From a virus, in the IMG/VR virus record IMGVR_UViG_3300033148_010415, positions 1-62,378 of that record: DNA of 62,378 nt; one strand, 5' to 3'. Position numbers and translations under genes: made by a program. Shown piece by piece: positions 59,335 to 62,378 of the stretch. The notes below the pieces were generated by a model. That model was not told the origin of the DNA. It searched no databases and saw only the letters and a list, made by a program, of their open reading frames with translations. Each line of letters starts with the position of its first letter. Position 1 is the stretch's first letter.

Positions 59335-59610
59335 ATGAGTATCAACATAAATCCAACCGAATGGCTCAACCGGAACGCCTTTTATTGCGAAAAACATAAA
59401 GCTCGTATTAGCCTAAAAGCATGTAAAAAAATTAGAAAAGAAGCGAAAAAGCGAGGTTCAGCATGGAGCTGGGGAAACGGCTATCTTATTCCAGGGGAAT
59501 ATCATCCGTGCAAAAGCTGTCCAGGCCCTAAACCGAAATGGACAAAAGAAGAAGTAGAAAAAATAGCGGATAGAATTGTCAGGCAGTCGATGAGAGATTT
59601 AAGGTTATGA
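59335..59610 (+). CDS. Small cysteine-containing protein near excisionase
   Basis: 91 residues with YCEKHKARISLKACKKIRKE and CKSCPG, a likely zinc site; basic. Four-base overlap with the excisionase. Confidence 0.5.
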   Translation: MSININPTEWLNRNAFYCEKHKARISLKACKKIRKEAKKRGSAWSWGNGYLIPGEYHPCKSCPGPKPKWTKEEVEKIADRIVRQSMRDLRL

Positions 59611-59927
59611 CCATCCTTACCCCTCAAGAAGTAGCAAGCATGTTGAACAAATCCACCCGATGGGTTTATATTCATGCCGGTGATCTGGGAGCGGCCCGGA
59701 TTGGAGGCTCATGGATTTTCACACAGGAGGGGTTAAAAAATGCCATACAGAGAGGGCAAGAGATGGCGCGGATGCGTGATGCACGCCGGACGGCGGTATC
59801 AAAAGCTGTTTCAGTCAAAGAAAGAAGCCCTGGCTTGGGAGTACGAGAAACGGAAAGAGATGATGTCAGGGACAGAAAAAAAAGAGACCGTCATAACATT
59901 GTTCGAGTTGTGCGACCGGTACCTTGA
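59607..59927 (+). CDS. Excisionase (HTH_17 family)
   Basis: 106 residues. ILTPQEVASMLNKSTRWVYIHAGDLGAARIGGSWIF is the winged-helix pattern of excisionases. The frame extends 188 bases into the integrase gene, giving a basic arginine-rich tail; it may be real coding in two frames or read-through of a shorter ancestral stop. Confidence 0.75.
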   Translation: MTILTPQEVASMLNKSTRWVYIHAGDLGAARIGGSWIFTQEGLKNAIQRGQEMARMRDARRTAVSKAVSVKERSPGLGVRETERDDVRDRKKRDRHNIVRVVRPVP

Positions 59928-60807
59928 TTATGCTGAAAGGTTTCATAAGAGGACATATAGTCAGAAGCGTCTGGTATGTAGAAAAATTATAGCAGAATGG
60001 GAGCCGGATCGCGAGGCTGACAGTATAACACCGGCGATGGTCTTGGAATATTTGGATAGACAAGCCAGGGAGAGGACGATCTGTGCATCGAACATGGACC
60101 GAAAAGAACTGATGGCCTTGTGGCGCTGGGGAGCTGAGTTCTGTGGACTAAAACATAATCCCATAGCCATGGTAAAGCCGAGAGCTTATGAAAGGATACC
60201 TCAATATACGCCGCCGCAAGAGGATGTTCTGAAAGTCCTTGCCGTGGCCACCAGGGAGGAAGGGGTTTTTCTCGATGCGTATTTGCAGACGGGCGCGAGG
60301 AAATCGGAGATATTCAGGTGGACTTGGATTGAGGATGTCAATTTCGAGAGACGAGAGGTTCGACTGGGCACGAGGAAAACTAAGGATGGTTCGATGGAAT
60401 ACGAATGGATACCGATGAGCGATAGTTTGTTCAAATCCCTGATGTGGTGGTGGCAAAACCGGCCTGTCAAGGATTCACCTTATGTATTTTGCAGGATTGG
60501 AGCAACCGACAGGGGAGAGCCTTTTACTGTGAGAAGGAATTTCCTGAAAAGATTGTGCTTGAGGGCGGGAGTTAAGGCATTTGGGTATCATGCCCTCAGG
60601 CGTTACGTGGCCTCTGTTCTGGCGGATACCCATAAGGTGAGCGCTAAGACGATTCAACGTATTCTCAGGCATAAGAACGTGAGCACGACTGAGAGATATA
60701 TCCAAAACATCAACAAGGATTTGCAGGCCATTATCAATTTGCTTTCAAGGGAAAATAAAACTGATTTACCCCTGGATTTACCCCAGAGCAAAAGGGATGA
60801 TGTTTAA
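59740..60807 (+). CDS. Tyrosine integrase
   Basis: 355 residues. N-terminal arm-binding region (PYREGKRWRGCVMHAGRRYQ), core-binding region, then catalytic residues Arg in TGARKSEIFRW, His and Arg in HALRRY, His in RHKN, and Tyr in TERY. CAGGAGGGG lies eight bases before ATG 59740. The gene ends beside attR. Confidence 0.9.
   Translation: MPYREGKRWRGCVMHAGRRYQKLFQSKKEALAWEYEKRKEMMSGTEKKETVITLFELCDRYLDYAERFHKRTYSQKRLVCRKIIAEWEPDREADSITPAMVLEYLDRQARERTICASNMDRKELMALWRWGAEFCGLKHNPIAMVKPRAYERIPQYTPPQEDVLKVLAVATREEGVFLDAYLQTGARKSEIFRWTWIEDVNFERREVRLGTRKTKDGSMEYEWIPMSDSLFKSLMWWWQNRPVKDSPYVFCRIGATDRGEPFTVRRNFLKRLCLRAGVKAFGYHALRRYVASVLADTHKVSAKTIQRILRHKNVSTTERYIQNINKDLQAIINLLSRENKTDLPLDLPQSKRDDV
60765..60784. 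promoter_or_regulatory. Right integrase arm site
   Basis: TTTACCCC-TGGATTT-ACCCC, a near copy of the left arm sites (3001-3020 and the inverted 2949-2968). It lies within the last codons of the integrase. Confidence 0.6.
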
Positions 60808-60846
60808 CTATTTGAAAACATTAACATATTTTTTTGATGTCATGCT

Positions 60847-60855
60847 CCACCACAG
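60847..60855. other. attR core (CCACCACAG)
   Basis: Identical to attL. To the right the terminase N-terminal half begins; to the left phage DNA supplies the last codons and stop of the truncated TerL. Confidence 0.75.
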
Positions 60856-61816
60856 AGCTGTATCCAAGGGCGGAGGATTGCCTGGCGGACGGGTCGATCA
60901 CGGTATAGACGTAGCGTTCGGCTCCGGACATTTCAGAGACGGCACGGGCGTTTTCGCTGACAATTCGTCCGGCCCGGTAATATTCCCGGTACACGAATAC
61001 GTTCCCGTCGGTATCCAGCGCAAACCAGAGACAGCATGTAGGGTTGGTCCGGCCGGGATCGATGGATCGATATCGCGGCCATCCCTCAGGGATGCGGAAC
61101 GGCTGGATCACATGGACCCCGGGGTCGAACCCGCCGTAAATCTGTCCCTCGAACACATCCCAGGAGCCATACACATAGCGCCGGACCCAGACCTCCGGGT
61201 AACTGCGCATAAGCATGGGCACATAGTCCGGGGGCAGATGGGGATTCTCAAGGCTGGCGGCCTGCACCATATGATACTCCGGGTTGCCTTCTTTTATGAA
61301 GCGCCGCCAGATCCAGTTGTGGCCCTCGGGATTGCCCGTCAAAAAGCCCTGACGCACAGGTACGCCCTCCAGACGCAAACGGCTCTGAAGGATCAAAAAC
61401 ATATTCTCTGAGATCTCCTCCGCCTGATCCACATAAAACCACCCTAAGTTCAGGCTGAGCAGGTCCGAGGGCGTGTCCAGATGGCGGAAGAGAATCTCGG
61501 ATCCATTGGAAAAGCGCAGCAGGTTCTCAACTTTATTGAACTTGCTCACGAGGGGGTGTGCGGCGACGATGTCCTCATTGCACCCGAGCAGTTCGAAGAA
61601 TGTTTTCCGGGTTGTCGCCCTCAACTGCGGCTGGGATAGGCGACCCATGACCCCCACGTTGCCCGGATGCTCCATGCTTAACCGCAACGCCTTGATGCAC
61701 CCCGCCAGGGTCTTGCCGTTTCCGAAGCCCCCGAAAAAAGCGCAAAACCGGGCATTGCTGAAGACGAACTCATCCTGTTGCGGAAGCAGTCGAATTTCCA
61801 TGACCTCGTATTGCAT
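60847..61816 (-). pseudogene. N-terminal part of the resident phage TerL, cut off by the prophage
   Basis: ATPase region of a terminase: GGFGNGKTLAGC (Walker A-type), LGWFYVDQAEEIS (Walker B), ILQSRLRLEGVPVRQGFLTGNPEG and the start of the nuclease domain (YRSIDPGRTNPTCCLW). Homology ends in GYSSVV at the core; phage DNA then adds about nine codons and a stop. ATG 61801 is a possible alternative start. Confidence 0.9.
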
Positions 61817-61919
61817 TTCGTAATTGAAGTTTGAAATCTTGATAAGATGACAGGAGTGAGAAAATCAAGTTGACCCTGTTATCCCTTCGAAACTCTCTCT
61901 GTTTTTAAGGAACGTAACA

Positions 61920-62378
61920 TTACGTCTCCATGCGACCGGGTCGTATTATTACCACCGGGCTGCCCGGGCCTTCGGGCTCATCACCCCGGGGCCGGATATC
62001 CCCGGCCAGCTCAAGATACAGCTTGATGTGCTGGAAGCTTCCCTTTAGGGCCTCCCGGATCAGGGCGCGCCAGACCGCGGCGCGTGCCTCTCCCCGCCGC
62101 TTCACAAGCTCGGCATCGACTTCCGTCTGGAAGTCGGGCTCATCCATCCAGGCCCGAACATCCTCCTCAGAGACCCCCAGACCCCTGATCAGGTCGGCAT
62201 CCAGTCGAACCTCCAGCGGGTTGGCCAGCGCCCGGATCAGTCGTTCCCGCGCTTTCATCCACCGATCAGGCGGGTCAGCTTTCTGCGGGGATACATCCTG
62301 AATAGACAGGGAGGTCTGTTTCGCGCTGCCGGCCTCACTTGCATCGCCATGTCGATTTTGTGTCTGTTTCGGCTTCAT
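61920..62378 (-). CDS. Small terminase-like protein of the resident phage
   Basis: 152 residues starting at the window edge. An N-terminal basic region, then DLIRGLGVSEEDVRAWMDEP and AAVWRALIREALKGSFQHIKLYLELAGD, a helical pattern of small terminases. It precedes TerL as expected. Confidence 0.7.
   Translation of the reverse strand: MKPKQTQNRHGDASEAGSAKQTSLSIQDVSPQKADPPDRWMKARERLIRALANPLEVRLDADLIRGLGVSEEDVRAWMDEPDFQTEVDAELVKRRGEARAAVWRALIREALKGSFQHIKLYLELAGDIRPRGDEPEGPGSPVVIIRPGRMET

Larger units (their letters stand above)
2867..60855. mobile_element. Integrated temperate siphophage (prophage) of about 58 kb
   Basis: A complete set of modules is present: integrase/excisionase, CI/Cro switch, replication, terminase, head, lambda-type tail, lysis and an accessory island. 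The limits are set by the 9-bp repeat CCACCACAG at both ends and by the point where resident TerL homology stops on each side. The integrase gene ends 40 bp from the right junction. Base composition is clearly more AT-rich than the flanks. No essential head, tail or lysis gene is obviously broken, so it may be inducible; that is inference. Confidence 0.85.

Noticed and set aside
2867-60855. Two separate phages joined by assembly error
   Set aside because: The shared core, same codon phase of the split terminase, adjacent integrase and arm sites at both ends fit genuine integration; an assembly error is not fully excluded.

Overview
The window holds one complete-looking temperate siphophage genome (about 58 kb, roughly 2867-60855) integrated inside a gene of a second phage. 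The outer edges (1-2875 and 60847-62378) are GC-rich and carry, on the minus strand, a resident phage packaging module: small terminase, large terminase (TerL), a small membrane protein and a portal. The inserted phage splits that TerL gene. The two halves rejoin in frame across a 9-bp shared sequence (CCACCACAG at 2867-2875 and 60847-60855). The tyrosine integrase and excisionase sit next to the right junction. The host cannot be named from sequence alone. The lambda-like tail genes, a lipoprotein in the lysis cassette, strong Shine-Dalgarno sites and frequent GTG/TTG starts suggest a Gram-negative bacterium.

Layout of the inserted phage, left to right: two small zinc-binding proteins and a G-run motif (3.0-3.7 kb); a methyltransferase / PAPS-reductase-like / ParB-like block (3.7-6.7 kb); terminase, portal, a MuF head protein fused to kinase-like and ADP-ribosyltransferase domains with a possible immunity partner, protease-scaffold, decoration protein and major capsid (6.7-17.2 kb); a block for glycan and sulfate transfer with an APS-kinase-like enzyme, methyltransferase, two sulfotransferases and two glycosyltransferases (17.6-21.8 kb); head-tail joining and lambda-type tail genes with a frameshifting chaperone pair, tape measure, J-like protein and fibres (21.8-35.5 kb); a secreted hydrolase and lysis cassette (35.5-38.7 kb); a small independent unit and structured non-coding region (38.7-40.4 kb).

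An AT-rich accessory island (40.4-49.6 kb) carries many defence-like genes: RelA/SpoT-TPR, two RxxxxH (HEPN-like) proteins, a secreted thermonuclease, a SocA/DUF4065-like plus proteasome-like pair, and a type II restriction-modification pair. It also holds two gene remnants. Then come the immunity switch (CI/Cro with ATACA-N6-TGTAT operators), a CII-like regulator, recombination and replication genes with an iteron origin inside the initiator gene, an unusual serine-type tRNA, a RuvC-like resolvase, excisionase and integrase.

The points most worth following are: integration into another phage's terminase; homologous two-hairpin leaders directly in front of the capsid and tail-tube genes; the virion sulfation/glycosylation block; the MuF-kinase-ART protein with its overlapping partner gene; a three-way-junction ncRNA candidate; a HEPN gene framed by 14-bp direct repeats; and a tRNA framed by 11-bp direct repeats.
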